From Nilaparvata lugens (lineage: Eukaryota; Arthropoda; Insecta; Hemiptera; Delphacidae): DNA of 64,000 nucleotides. The notes beneath the pieces were generated by a model that was given only the letters and a program-made list of their open reading frames with translations, was not told the origin of the DNA and made no database searches. A program made the translations under genes and the position numbers. Position 1 is the stretch's first letter. Every line of letters starts with the position of its first letter. Location of the stretch: the NCBI RefSeq assembly GCF_014356525.2, contig NC_052507.1, forward strand, positions 38,242,368 through 38,306,367, read 5' to 3'. Positions 1 to 12,727 of the stretch are shown here, one piece after another.

Positions 1-361
1 ATTAATCAAGTTGAAAAAATTGACAGATTCACACTTTATAATTTTGATAAATTGACCAGATTACTTATGACAGAGGTTACTATCATTACTTTTGATCGAG
101 TTTACTTATGAGAGTAAACAATTGTAATTACCGTATTGATTTATTGAAACATTTCACCATCCACGAAATCTGTATAGACTACATTTTCAAGGATTTAAAT
201 GACTAAAACATCAAGAAAATACTTCAAGAAATAATTTGATAATATCTGACTATTCTCGACACAGTTCTCGAAGTGTAGCATTTACTCAAGGTCGAATAAG
301 TGAATCGTATAAGTAAACTTGAAATTTCCCTAGCGACAATATAAGAAACCGATATATTTAC
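1..361 (-). other. POLA2 intron 4, partial
   Basis: AT-rich sequence downstream of the exon 4 donor (TCG followed by GTAAAT) on the minus strand. No coding similarity, repeat or RNA gene is recognised. The next exon lies beyond the left edge. Confidence 0.5.
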
Positions 362-659
362 CGAAGAGGATTGTGTGTACTGTGTGGGTTCGCCGAGTTT
401 GCTCTGCTCACAGATGAGTCTGCCGATGGTGTCAATGCGGTCACTCCAAATGTCTCCCTTCACAGAGACATTCTCCATCATAAGTCGATGATCGAGACAT
501 GTGATCAGCTGATCTACATCTCCCCCGCCATCAGCCGGCGTCCACACTTTCAAAGATATCAAAGATGGCGACTGCTGCCTCACGTCTCGCTTTTCGCCGT
601 GCGTCAGCACACTCTGGCCGGAGTTGGTTCTTCCTTCGTAGTTGGTGCATGGCTTGCCG
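362..659 (-). CDS. POLA2: DNA polymerase alpha subunit B, exon 4
   Basis: Fourth coding exon of the B subunit of DNA polymerase alpha-primase, which makes RNA-DNA primers in the nucleus. The exon is 298 nt: its first base completes a split Val codon and 99 codons follow (residues about 127-226). It starts after a TTTGCAG acceptor and ends at a GTAAAT donor. The stretch GRTNSGQSVLTHGE matches the SR-N-GEVV-SFG type motif that opens the conserved part of the family, followed by LISLKVW (family ISLKVL) and an acidic/helical stretch LMMENVS...RIDTIGRLICEQ matching the YK-MFQKL...KIEELG region. It is more GC-rich than its surroundings, as expected for an exon. The OB-fold and inactive phosphoesterase domains would follow outside the window. 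The family identity rests on remembered motifs, not a database search. Confidence 0.75.
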
Positions 660-2857
660 CTGCAAATCAATTCCAATTCAAGCCGCTGTCGATAGTTATA
701 AGAATGGTTGTTCAATCACTGGATAAAGGTTGAAATTGCTGCAGTAAGGGCAGCATACCTTTTTCTCGTGACTGAACCATCTGCAGCATATTCCAAACAC
801 TAATCAAAACAAATTCAAACCCATTCCCATGAATTTCCGCTATGGAGCGAAGAAGATAAAGAATGCCATTGATTATTGTAGGACATATTGACGGAATAAT
901 AATATCGAGTGACCTGGCTGGCTCAGGTCTGGTGTCAAGAGTTTTCAGGTCGCACCTGATCAATTTCAGCCTCTGAAATGACCCAACGACTATTATTAGG
1001 CAGCCGGGATCGAGATATAAGCGTGTCCATACGAAACACGGGAGTGGTCAGAGAAAAATAGAGCCACCTAATCCACTCTACTACGGCCACTGGCAGAATG
1101 TGTGAATATCCCCATAAGGGACAAATTATATCCTTTTTCGGCACACCATAACAGAGATTCACAGGAAGACACAGAAGAAAATTCTTATCAGAGCGTGCTA
1201 ATATTGGCTAAATGAAAATATGAATATGATGTTGAAATTCCTTCAAGAATCAATTATTATATTCTTTCTCTGCCCACTAGGGCAATACATTATTAGAAAG
1301 CGTGGCTTTAGCCTATAATATTATGAATGAATCACTAGATTAGAAATTCATCTTAATTCTTATCAAGCAGTTTGATAAGATATAGCTAATAGCTGTAGGT
1401 TACAGCTTGATACAGCTTAATCAAGCTGTTCAAAAATTTGAAAGTGGAAAACTTTCAAACATCAATTTTGTGCTAGAAGACAATCTAAAGCCAGCAGAAC
1501 GTTAAATTCAAGAAACCATAGACAATTCAGGAATTCAAGTTAATGAAAGAAAAAATATCGAGCTATAGTGGAGTGAACAATCACAATCAGGAACAAGTCG
1601 AATATTGAACAGCGGCAACCTCAATCTAAGGGTACAAACACACTGAAAGCGGAGCGTGGTGTGGTCAGAGAATTCATAATACACACAGGAAGCGTCTGAA
1701 CGTGAAGCGCCTAGAAAATGGCGTTGTCTATAAGTTTGCACGGACATTACTTTGTGAGAATAATTACTCAAAGTATTGGATATTTAGCTAAGACTCAGTG
1801 TGTTCAGCACGGGGAAAAATATAAACCCAATTTCCCCCACAACATTTACTAGATGGTGAGAGAATTGATGAATTCTTTTGAATAATCAAATAATACACAT
1901 TAAAGGGGAATTTGGGCAAACATTGAATATACTAGTGTACTAAATGGTGGGAAGATGGTGTAGTAGAACAAGTGCATTATTATGTACAAGAGTAGACCAC
2001 TAGTATCTACATTAGTAGGGTACTCGCACTTTGACGCTCCAAAAAACAAATCAGCTTGTTCCAAAGTTTGAAACTTTGAGTAGACAAAGCTCCGCTCTGC
2101 GAGTAGACGCTTCCAGTGTGTTTTAGCTCATTACTTAGCATGATATTGTTCACAAAGCTTCTCAACGCCAAGCTCAGCTTTCAGTGTGTTTGTACCGTAA
2201 GTTCGGGGTGAGTAATGCTGACAGGTGACACCCTCGGTTTGCGCAACATCTCGAGATCTTGGGGATGAACTCCTGGTGGGTTGAGTGAAAGATGGAACTC
2301 TTGTTTCAACTTCGCCCACATAATTTGTGATGTTTGAAAGTGTCAAAATTATGGCATTTATCTATCTATCCTAGGTAAAGTGTAAACATCAAGGCATTCA
2401 TCTAACTATCCTAGGTGAAGTGAGTCAACTACATTATTCTGCTAAATACTTTGTGTCGAGCGAATAAAGTAGTTAAAATACGAATGTCAAAAGTGCATTG
2501 TATTACTACTATATGTTTCGATTTGATACTCGTATTATATTCAACGACGGGAAACATTTTCCCATCTTTAAAAGATAGAAAAATTTATAGAAATTCATAG
2601 ATAGCAACATTTCTAGCTAAATATAGATAGCTAGGGATTTGACACAGAAAATTTAATTATTTCCTTAACTAGCCATGATAAAAAGAACAAAAAATTTATA
2701 AAATGGGAGTTTATTTATGGATGAATTCATCATAAAGAGGTAAGACACAATATATATAAATGGAGCAATTAATTCTCTAATCTACAGCCGAAATTAATAA
2801 TACAAATTTATCCATAAATATATTTGAATACTTATTAAATTGAAAAAAGAAACATAC
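660..2857 (-). other. POLA2 intron 3
   Basis: Runs from the GTATGT donor after exon 3 to the TTTGCAG acceptor of exon 4. Short open frames on the minus strand around 712-1162 are present but lack methionine starts and family likeness. No transposon ends were recognised with confidence. Confidence 0.5.
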
Positions 2858-2946
2858 ACGTCGGGAGAGTAGCTCGCTGGTGTGAAAGCAGTTCTTGGAC
2901 TCTGAGAAAATCCAATACTTCGATTGATGGTCTTAGTTTTCACACT
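2858..2946 (-). CDS. POLA2: DNA polymerase alpha subunit B, exon 3
   Basis: Small exon of 89 nt encoding 29 residues plus two bases of a split codon. A clean TTTTTTCAG acceptor precedes SVKTKTINRSIG..., and the peptide ends ...FTPASYSPD followed by GT and then a consensus GTATGT donor. Joining those two bases to the first base of exon 4 gives Val and keeps the frame. The Ser/Pro/Thr-rich composition with SP and TP dipeptides fits the flexible, phosphorylated linker between the N-terminal domain and the conserved core of this family. Residues about 98-126 of the product. Confidence 0.7.
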
Positions 2947-3203
2947 CTGAAAAAATATTAGTAATATTACTATCTTGTAGCTACAGAAAAATGAAATAAG
3001 CGTTATAAAAAAATACTGTACTACTAACATTGTTTAAATCAGTGCACAATATCAATCTGGTTTATTTCGTTGGTATAAGATTCTATCATTTTCAAATGTT
3101 ATCAGAACAGATAAATGGTTTTTGTCAATCACTACAAGAGAGATTGCCAAGTACATAAGTGAGACTTTAGTTCATTATTAAGTGAGAAACGTTTTGGAAT
3201 ATA

Positions 3204-3730
3204 CAGGGTTGTCGACATGATTTTGATTCAAGAGAAGAAGAGTGGCGAAAACCACACATCGATATCTCGAATCGTTAAAGTTATTCACATTATTTGAATA
3301 TACTAATAAATCATACAGACCTGACAGATCAAACTTTTCTGTTCAGTGTTGAATATGTAAGAAAAAGTTAGAATATAAGTGTTTACAAACACTTGAAAAG
3401 TGAATTTTTTATGTAATAATTTCACATTTTCATGATTTATTAGTATCTTTAAAAAATGTGAATAGCTTTAGAAAGTTTTGAGATAACAATGTGCAGTTTT
3501 CGCCTTTCATTTTCTCTTGAAATTCTATATAGAAATCATGTATCATATGACCTTCCCATTGAAAAAAAAAGTTGAAATAAAAATATCGGTTCCAAGATGA
3601 CGGACCAAAATTTTGAAGCGACAGAAAAGTGTTTTTTTTTTCAATAGAACAAGATCCCCAAGAAAGCTACTGTCAAATTATAAATATACAAGAAATATTA
3701 AGCTGTTCCCATAATTTTTCACCAACCCTG
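3204..3730. mobile_element. Mariner-type MITE, TA target duplication
   Basis: CAGGGTTG at the left and CAACCCTG at the right, each flanked by TA. The interior is a long imperfect palindrome (AATAAATCAT region near 3310 against ATGATTTATTAG near 3433). No coding capacity. A diverged, opposite-oriented relative lies at about 22449-22980. Confidence 0.6.
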
Positions 3731-6700
3731 TATAGATTTTTGTATGAAAAATCATTTGGAGTTGGTTAATTAGATTAATCGTTATGCATTACATTGAATT
3801 GAGTAATTAGAGCAGAAATTGAACAATTTATCAGTATTAAAAAATCAATTCTGATGAATTTAGATTACTTCCATTTTGGAAACAGTTTATTCAAACGGTG
3901 ATACCAGTGACTACTAGAGTGATATACAATATTATCAACTAACTGTTTCTCAACAGTATAGGTAGTTAATAGTTGATCTTGATGTTAGAAAATGTTTCAC
4001 TTATCATCGTCATCATTAGTATTATAAAATTAAGATGTACAGTCAGAATATCAAAACCACAGTTAAATACTCGTAGAATGGTAGTTCTGTGTTCAATGTT
4101 ATTATTAAATTTATAGTTACTATTAATAATTATTGTATAACTACAGACATTAATGACATATTACAGTATATTAATTTATCCACTATGGCATGATGATTTA
4201 TATTACTGTTAATAAATATAAATAATCTAAATTATTATTATCATATAGACAGAATCAATACCATACAAATCGATAGAGGACCGCTTTTCAAATTTACTAA
4301 ATAAAATTCACATTGAACTTTTTCCAACATTTTTATCCCGTTTCTTCTCAGCAGGAGAAGTGTGAAAATCTGTAATTTGGTGCAAAATAAGCTGTGATAT
4401 TATCGGAGTATTCTACAAAACCACTATGGACTAAGAAATTGAGAAATCTGAAAATACAAGTAAAACAAATACAGTATTAATTTGAATAGCTGAAGGTCTA
4501 TATAATTCTATTAAAGATACTTTGAATCCCATTTCATCTATATTTGACTTCAGAAACTTTTTCATTACAAAATTCATATAAGCCTACAAACTTTTTAGAA
4601 GTTGATTAATTTTGAAGTTCTTTTATAAATGGCAACATACTTAGAATCAAGAATTAAGAATAAATTTGATATGAGATTAATGAATGATCAGACATAATTT
4701 AGAATATTTTTGGGATTTCCGTCAAACTAGAGCGGACCTTTGTCACTAATCATTTTGCAAAAAATATTAAAGCAGAAGTCAGCAATTTAGAGCCCGGTAT
4801 TCAGAACACCTATCAAACCACATTGTTATTTTAAAATAGAGCTATCTGACACCCAGATGAATATTAGCGAGCAAAGCAATATTCAAACAGACTTTAAGGA
4901 TAAGCTGTTAAAAATATTTTTAGTTGAATTAAACAATTTTTCAATATACATTGGAAATGTTCAAGACTTGAGAATGGACAAATTCTTAATATAAAGCAAT
5001 ATTTAGAGTTAGGAATCAACTGTTTAGTTAGAAGTGAATCAGTGTTACGATGTTGCTTTCTCTTGTTGGCTCGGCGCGGCGCACTGGAAATAACAGACGA
5101 GTAAGGATCTAGTCACGACCCATGGAACAGCGTGCACTATAACCCTACCCGTCTGTCATTATCAGTTGAATCTGTAACTGTGCAAACAACAACAGGCAAC
5201 ATTTTCTCACACACTATTAAAAAATATCTTATTGTATACAACAACGCCAGTTTCTTTTAATTTTAATGAAAAGTTTCAAAGTACATTAGCTTTTATTAAC
5301 AAAGATATAACTTTCATTACGGTAACTTATATAGCAAAGATATTACAATAGATTTTATTATAAAACTTCACAATTATTCTCAACAGAAATTATTTTACAT
5401 CGAGAATATCAAATCTATGAATGAAAACTTTAAAAGGTATTCCTATATCAAATGAAAATCGTTTAGGCTATACAATGAATTCAAGGAACAAGTAAAATTC
5501 CTTGTTGAATAAAAACTATTCTAGTCGAATTGAAACATGATTGAAAACCATTAAATTTTCATTACGTAACTTATTACTTGCAGAAAACAGACCCATAAGA
5601 GTTGGATGTGAAAAAAAAGATAATTTTTGCTTTTGACGCAAAAAATAGTCATGACAATAGTGAATTTGTTATAAGTGCAAGCATGTAAATTTAAAAAAAA
5701 TGTAGAATATGACATCAGATAGGTTGTATTTCAAGTGTTAATTTCTGGAGCATAACTTTCAAAGAAAATGTTTCAAAGTAATAACACCATATACGATTAT
5801 ACTGTACTTTAAGTACAAATATAATTTCAATAACTATTCAACTAAAAACTATTTTAGTTATAAATTATTGATGATTCCTTCCAAACTAAAGTTCACATTA
5901 TATTAGGGTAAAATATTCTGATGTGTATGAAAATTACAATTTTTCAAGTACCGTATACAGTATTTTTATTGCAATAAGTTCTTTCAAATTTATAAATAAA
6001 ATACACCTAGTACAATAATTTATGTAAAGTTCAAACAAAATAAGGAAAGAAAATTATTGTTCGGTGAATTAAATTAATCGATATTTAAGAAAATTAATAA
6101 CAGCAACAAAAAATGACAAAAGAAACGGGAAATTGCGAATATGAGATACAATTTGATGACAAATAGCTTTTTAAAATACCAATACTCAAGTTACAGATAT
6201 CTTTGAGAATGCACGTTTTGACATAATACATATTATATTGATATAATAGAATCATAATTATTTATAGCTGCCTTATTATTGAATAGGGTTGTTTACCAAT
6301 CAGGTTGAAGCCTGGTCCTGACGATCACAGAAGTTGAAGTTGCAATCAGCCTTTGTTGAGTGTGGATCTAGTCACAAAATGCAATCAGTGTGCACCAGAC
6401 CCCCACCCAACAAATGCCAATCGCCAGTCATTCAGAATCAGAAGCACTCCGATGATGGACATTCTATGCACGGTGTTCGGTTGCACACCTCAGCTAAGCT
6501 TTTATCAATAAATACTTTACGGTACACTAAGAAAAATATATATTAATATACAGTTTATAAGTGATTCAATACATCAAGCTTGACATTTTTAAATCTCTAA
6601 CCACAGTTTACATGTAAGTAACAGATCGATAATAAAAAAGTAAATTCGACTGAATTGTTCACAGCTTCAACAAAACATCCATTTAAAATATTACAATTTA

Positions 6701-8764
6701 AAATAAACAATAAAAATATATTAAAATAAATAAAAAATGAAATAAAATAATAGTAATAAAAATATAATAATTAAAATAAACAATTCTCATTTTCAAACTC
6801 ATTAAAAATAGCCTATGTTAGTTGAGCGGTGTTGATAATTCACAAAATTGAAATAGCGTACCAGTAGGATACGTAGAAGTCTAATAGCATGAAGTCAACT
6901 GTTAGATACGTGTGAAGCGAGATGTGAATAGTTTGTAGATCAGATAAATAAAATAATTTCAAAAATAGACATGTTGAATTGTTCAATCAGTTTAGATAAC
7001 AATCTTACATGAAAAACAATCTTGTACTAAGAAAACAGAAATATTCAAATCCAAGTATAAGTAGTACGGTACCGGTACCTAGAGTATAGAACTTTGAACT
7101 AATTTCAAGAAATTTTAGCGACTACTACTATTAGAAAGCAATGGGAAGATAGTAGCCTAATAATTCATGAGCTTATTTGAAATGGAATGTCTAGGCATCA
7201 GTAAGCTCAAGTAGGCCTCTTTCTTTAAAATATTAAATAATTTATGAGACAGGAAAATAGCTACCAACCCTACTGAAATGGAACCATAAAAAATGTGACA
7301 AGCACAAAAATTAAAATACAACTGAAGAAGTAGACCAAACTTACACTCCACCAAAACATGAGCAAACATGACAAAAACTATGGAATTTGATCAACATAAA
7401 ATAAAAAATAAATAAGTAAGCTAGTAAAAAGCGTTCTCATCGCAAAACGTTGGTTAGGTTCATACTCAGATTTAATAAGTTTAAATTTAGGCATGCATGA
7501 GGTTATAAAACTTGGTAACAGCAAAATAAGCCTATAACTTACAAGAAATTCATTTGTTGATGGGTAAAATAGAAACTAAAAACAATTTGAACAGTTATTT
7601 CAATATTATAAATTAAAACTCATGAATTAAACCGATTGTTGAAAGGCGTTAACTAGTCCACAAGATCAGAAAATCGCTTAAACTTTAAAATTGGGTAAGT
7701 TAAAATCATAAAACAAGAACCAAGTAAGCCTTCTAATTCTAAATTTAATTGAACTGCGTTAAATTTTATAATTATAACAAAAAAGTAAAGAAACGAGCAA
7801 AAGATTGACTTTAGCCTTCGCCATGGAATAATTCGCGCTTTGGACAAGAGAATCAACAGTTGGAAAATAAAATAACGCCTACATTCACTACTGCAAAATG
7901 AGTCACGTGATGGCTTATTAAAGTAACCTTCATACGAATAGGAAAAAATAGAATGAATTTCGGATTTCGACAATTTCTCATGAGTAATTGATTGAAGTTT
8001 GTTTGGATAGGGACTAACGAAACTGGATTTGTGAAGGCGTCTTTTCTAAAGCAAGACTATGGCGTCCAAGACCAATCATCTCAAGTCCGAACTACAAAGA
8101 CGTTATAATTTCAAAGTGAAACCAGTTTCATGGGCAATCAAAAATAGCTGAAAACACACGAAAACTCACCCAATATTTCCAATAAGTACTTCTGCACTTA
8201 ACCCATGGCTGGAAATTGACTAAATCGGAAATTTAAATTAAATAATACGACACAAACTGGTACAAACATTTCATTTCTGGAGCTGTACGTTCTTGGCCTT
8301 GGGAAGCTACAAAGTGGCGGGAGTAGGGCCTGAGTATAAGATGGTGGGGCAATTGAAAGGTCTTTCAAGCAGCAGAGCAGCAGTGGTGGGAGAGACTGGT
8401 TTTGTTGGCTTTGACTATCTTCTGTCCTCGTCACGCAAGCAAAAGCTGCATGCTGCTACAAACACATTCACTTCAAACTGTCAGCATTGGATAAATACCA
8501 AGCGTTCATGTTATTTATACGGAATTCTGACAGTAAAAAGTGAATCCCACTACAGTAGCACCAACCAGCAATAATTTCCTCAACTACGATACATACGAAC
8601 TACCTTTTCGAATTCGAAAGCGGAATGTATGAGAAGTTATGCTAGAATAAGCACCTGGGCAACTTTTCTTCGGTAGAGATAGGATAGTAGCTGAGTACTA
8701 TAGGACTCAGTCTCAGTAGTAGTACGATAGGACTCTGTAGCTGAGGAATAATTGATTTCGATAT
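3731..8764. other. Intron sequence, nothing assigned
   Basis: Very AT-rich. Two relatively GC-rich islands (about 5050-5160 and 6310-6490) share a short word around GGATCTAGTCAC but have no recognisable coding content on either strand. A small palindrome GGTACCGGTACC lies near 7069-7080. The simple AT-rich stretch 6690-6780 is low complexity. The opposing short frames near 8198-8574 look like chance. Confidence 0.4.
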
Positions 8765-9325
8765 TAGTCCAGTCAAATACCGTAATCGTTTTTCAGGAAA
8801 CAGCCCCGAAAGATTTTTTTTCTCGGCTTTAAATGTATTTTGGGGCGCTGAAGTCGAATCTGAAATTTGCTGACTTGCCAGTGTCACCCCTAAAAACAAC
8901 AAAAAAAGATTTTCAAAAAAGGGGTACTTTTCAAAGTAAGTACTTATGAAAATTCTGGAAACACACTACTTTCACTGTATACAACTTGGAGTAATGATGA
9001 AAAATCGCATATCACGTCAATGTACAACTAATTCTGAACAAGATTCCTCAGAATTTTTTAAAATTTAGTATATGGGGAAGGGGAGTACTAGCAAAAGCAG
9101 AAAATCATGTCCTACATCCAGAATACAAATTTTCTATTGTAATAACTTTCGAGGCCTTACTAACCGTTCAAGTCAATATTCTTAATGACATTGTAATAAG
9201 GATCAAAATTTCAAACATTCATAGCTTTTGATACAATGATCGGATCTTTTCGTAACACAGCTCATTTTTCTCAGCTCGTCAAGACAGTTCAAAATCATGT
9301 ATCATAAGTTGAATTTGATTAAAAA

Positions 9326-9545
9326 GTGGAAGATTCCTTCTTATCTCCATATTTTCATACTAAAAAAATGGCTATTTTCCATATTCAAATCTACTTACGT
9401 TATGAAACACTTCACATAAAAAATGCAAAATGTAGAAGATTCCTTCTTCTTATCTTCATATTTTCATACCTAAAAAAATTGCTATTTTCCATATTTAAAT
9501 CTACTTACGTTATGAAACACTTCACAAAAAAACTGCAAAATGTAG
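9326..9545. repeat. Tandem duplication, about 106 bp
   Basis: Two adjacent copies each contain AGATTCCTTCTT, an ATTTTCATAC word, CTACTTACGTTATGAAAC and end in GCAAAATGTAG. They differ by a few substitutions and small indels. The duplication lies inside foldback element 1. Confidence 0.7.
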
Positions 9546-9857
9546 TGGAGGTGGTAGCGAATTTTTCCCTATTTTCACTCGCATTAAAAATACTTTCGGT
9601 TTCAATACCATTCAAAAGTTACAGCTGTTTGAAAAAGTGGCGATTTTTATTTTTCCATCTCTTCGCGATTTTATTGTTAATCGAGTGTTTTTTCTAAACC
9701 GAGTCTGATACATGATAGAAACTTGCAATTGATTTTAAATTGAAGAGAATTTCATGCTCTATAAGCTAAGTTGCCTTAAATATTGATCCATATTGGATCA
9801 ATGTTTATTATCAAAAAACTGCCGAGACTGTGTAGATGACGAATATATCGTCAATTT

Positions 9858-10485
9858 AACTTTTAAGCTAGGGCCACACGAGCGCACAAAGTGCGTCCGT
9901 TGCAACTTACTTTTTGACCTCCGTTGTAGAAATACATAGAAGTGAATTGGTGAAAACACATGAGGTACGTGCGTACCAAGTAACGGAAGTCGTAACTGAC
10001 GGTGATTTTTGAACTGCGCAGAAATGCTATAACGCACGTCGTGACATGCAAAAGTTATTGCTTCGTCTGGTTCAATTGCGTAAAGCCAACTGTAGTTGTT
10101 GACGCACCACACTCAACGCTCGTGTGGTGTCATTGGTGACGGCCGCAAAAAGTAAGTTGCAACGGACGTACTATGTGCGCTCGAATGGCCCTAGCCATAG
10201 GCTATGACTTTTCAATTACACCACACGAGTGTTGAGTGTGGTGCGTCAACGTCAGTTGGCTTTACGCATTTGAACCAGACGAAACAATAACTTTTGCATG
10301 TCTCGACGTGCGTTGTAGCATTTCTGCGCAGTTCAAAAATCACCGTCAGTTACGACTTCCGTTACTTGGTACGCACGTACCTCGTGTGTTTTCACCAATT
10401 CACTTCTATGTATTTCTACAACGGAGGTCAAAAAGTAAGTTGCAACGGACGCACTTTGTGCGCTCGTGTGGCCCTAGCCTTAAAA
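9858..10485. mobile_element. Nested foldback element with CTAGGGCCACACGAGCG ends
   Basis: Two arms of roughly 270 bp are near-perfect inverted copies, each starting CTAGGGCCACACGAGCG at the outer end. Each arm carries matching short open frames containing the peptide ISAQFKNHRQLRLPLLGTH, one on each strand, simply because the arms are copies. The loop (about 10135-10205) contains a further, shorter and diverged copy of the end word (GCAACGGACGTACTATGTGCGCTCG...GGCCCTAGCC). TTAA or TTAAAA lies just outside both ends but no clean target duplication is visible. Superfamily unclear: hAT-like or piggyBac-like ends are both possible. Confidence 0.65.
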
Positions 10486-11796
10486 CTAACGAATGTTAGT
10501 TTATTTAACCACAAATATATTTTCACAAAAATCATTCACGTCACATGAAAGAGAAGATTCTGTTCTACAATTCAAGACCGAGTACCACTTTTCATCTTAT
10601 CTGGTTACCGAGATACACAGCTTTAAAAATAAAGCTTGGCCATTTTTTTTGCCAAAGCTATGAATGTTTGAAATTTTGATCCTTATAACAAACAATATCA
10701 TCCAAAATATTGATTTGATCGGTTAGGAAGGCATCGAAACTTATTACAATAGAAAATGTGTATTTTGGCTGTAGGATATGATATGATTTTCTACTTTTGC
10801 TAGTACTCCTCTTCCCCCTATACAACATTTCTGAGGAATCTTGTTCAGAATAAATTGTACTTTCTCGTGATATGTGATTTTTCATCATTCTCAATAAGTG
10901 AAGACAAAGATATTAGACATCATGTGAACAATGATGTTTTGGTTTTACATGAGTATAATTGTGGATTTAAATGAAAATTTAAATATTTTTTGCGATTGTG
11001 AAGGAAGAATTTTGTTTGGATTTATATTTTAAAATTAATTAATATGATAAATTCAAAATTGTGGTAGATAAATTATTTGGACTCAAATTTTTTGTACGAA
11101 TTAAGTTATCATTTTTACATAACCTCTAGACTGTGTTTTCCTTATTAAGGTTTAGAGCAGTTTTGGGCGAATGCCTGTTGTTTTTACCTATATTGTATTT
11201 GTATATGAATAAATAAATACTCAAAGTTATATAGAGTGGAAGAAGGTAGTGAGTTTCCAGAATTTTCAAAAGTACCTTAAAAAATATCCCTATTTTGAAA
11301 ATCTGTAACTCAAAGACCAGAAATCGTAGAATCTTGCGCGACCTTTCAATCTATTAGAAATTTTATTGTCTTCAGTTTTGTATAGAATGTATTTTTTTTC
11401 GAAAACCCCGAAGTTTTCGAGATAAAATCTTTCGGGGTTGTTTCCTGAAAACGACCATTTGACTAGACTATATAATGGAGTAAGTATTAAATTATTGTTA
11501 CTGTAAAAACGTGTCCAATAATTAGTTTCTACTATTTGAAGCTCTCATGTTTTGACAGACAAGTAGAATAGTTTACTTGTTTAAATTACAATATAAAAAA
11601 AAACTTTTGTTGATAATGCTGATTTCATTGTAGTATATAATTGTGTTTCTTGAATTATTAATGTCATGTGATTTTAAAATATAGTTTGATAATAATTTGT
11701 AGGTACAGTAGAACTACTACTATAAATTATTCTAGTTTAGTCGAATATGTTATGTCTAGAAATTAGTCATTGTGTGTTGAAATAATAGCATAGTTA

Positions 11797-12485
11797 AAGT
11801 ACACTCAAGGGTGAATTTTCCATTTTTCAACCGAAATTGACCTATCAAACATGATTTTAAACCGCCTTGACGATCCGAGAAGAATGAGCTGTAGTATGAT
11901 GAGTTCCAATGATTGTGTCAAAAGTTATGAGTGCATCTAATGGGTGATTCTCATAGAGCATGATCTTATGAATATCATGTGATGACAATGGAGTTGGTGA
12001 TGATTGAAGCTAATAATTATGTGTTTTTCAAAATACAAGGAGCATCGTTGTCAGGAGTACCTGAAAATCTATATGAGATAGAGCGCTCTACCTGGTCTCA
12101 GATTGTAGATGACAAAATTACGCCCAGAAGGATTTTGAATTATCCGTCAAAAACTATTTTTTTAAAATGTTACAATTTTTGAAAAATTGTAACTCAGTAC
12201 TCATTGAAGACAGAGAGTTCTGAATGATTTCATGTTATTCAGAATTTCATAATATAAAAAAGGTGAGAGCGAACTTTTCTGCCCGATTACTGGATTTGGC
12301 GGGAACAGCTAAAAACTGGAAAATGAACCAAAAATACAATGTTTTTGGACCACCTATATCTAGAACAAGGAAATTTTGCTTGAAAAAAATTGGTTCTGGA
12401 CTTATCTTATGTATCCATATTACTCTTATATTAGAAAATCAGAACTACAATATAAAATGCAAGCACAATTTTACAACTTACTAGT
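11797..12485 (+). mobile_element. Partial TAGTCCAG-family foldback arm
   Basis: Direct, diverged copy of the right-arm sequence of the element at 12728-14167: shared words include GTACACTCAA, TTTTCCATTTTTC, CCGCCTTGACGA, GAGAAGAATGA and, near the end, GGAAATTTTGCTTGAA. Ends are not preserved. Confidence 0.55.
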
Positions 12486-12727
12486 GATGTTGATACAAAC
12501 ATGCATTGAATATTATTTAGAAAAGGCAAAAAGAAAATGTACCATAAAAGCATTATTCGTATAAATGTTCTAAGGTGTAACCTATAAATGTAATTGCTTC
12601 AGTGAATTGCAAGACTTGCGATTTTTAATTTAGATGAAAATGTGGATGATAATTTTTAGTAATAGTAATTTAGAAATAATTTAGATGATAATCTAAGGTG
12701 TAACCTATATAATGTAATATTGCTTCA

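Larger units (their letters stand above)
8765..11470. mobile_element. Foldback element 1, TAGTCCAG family
   Basis: Left end TAGTCCAGTCAAAT and right end ATTTGACTAGACTA are inverted. Long imperfect inverted arms (about 8765-9240 and 10650-11470) share the words around CCGAAAGA/TCTTTCGGGG, GAATTTTCAAAAGTAC and the stretch beginning CAAAGCTATGAATGTTTG. No transposase reading frame is seen, so it is non-autonomous. A second foldback (9858-10485) is nested in its loop, and a non-LTR-like 3' tail with AATAAATAAATA (near 11140-11218) lies in the right arm. Related elements are at 12728-14167, 15794-18068 and 40310-41220. Confidence 0.6.

Noticed and set aside
712..1162. Two minus-strand open frames between POLA2 exons 3 and 4 that might be extra exons
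   Set aside because: They begin at GTG or similar codons, do not join exon 3 or 4 in phase with plausible splice sites, and have no likeness to the family.
5040..5160. Possible tRNA or small RNA in a GC-rich island
   Set aside because: No cloverleaf, A-box or B-box pattern could be fitted by eye.
8198..8574. Overlapping open frames on both strands
   Set aside because: No protein motif, AT-rich flanks and no splice pattern; probably chance.
9798..10548. A possible conserved gene, because similar peptides are read on both strands
   Set aside because: The likeness is explained entirely by the two inverted arms of the foldback element.
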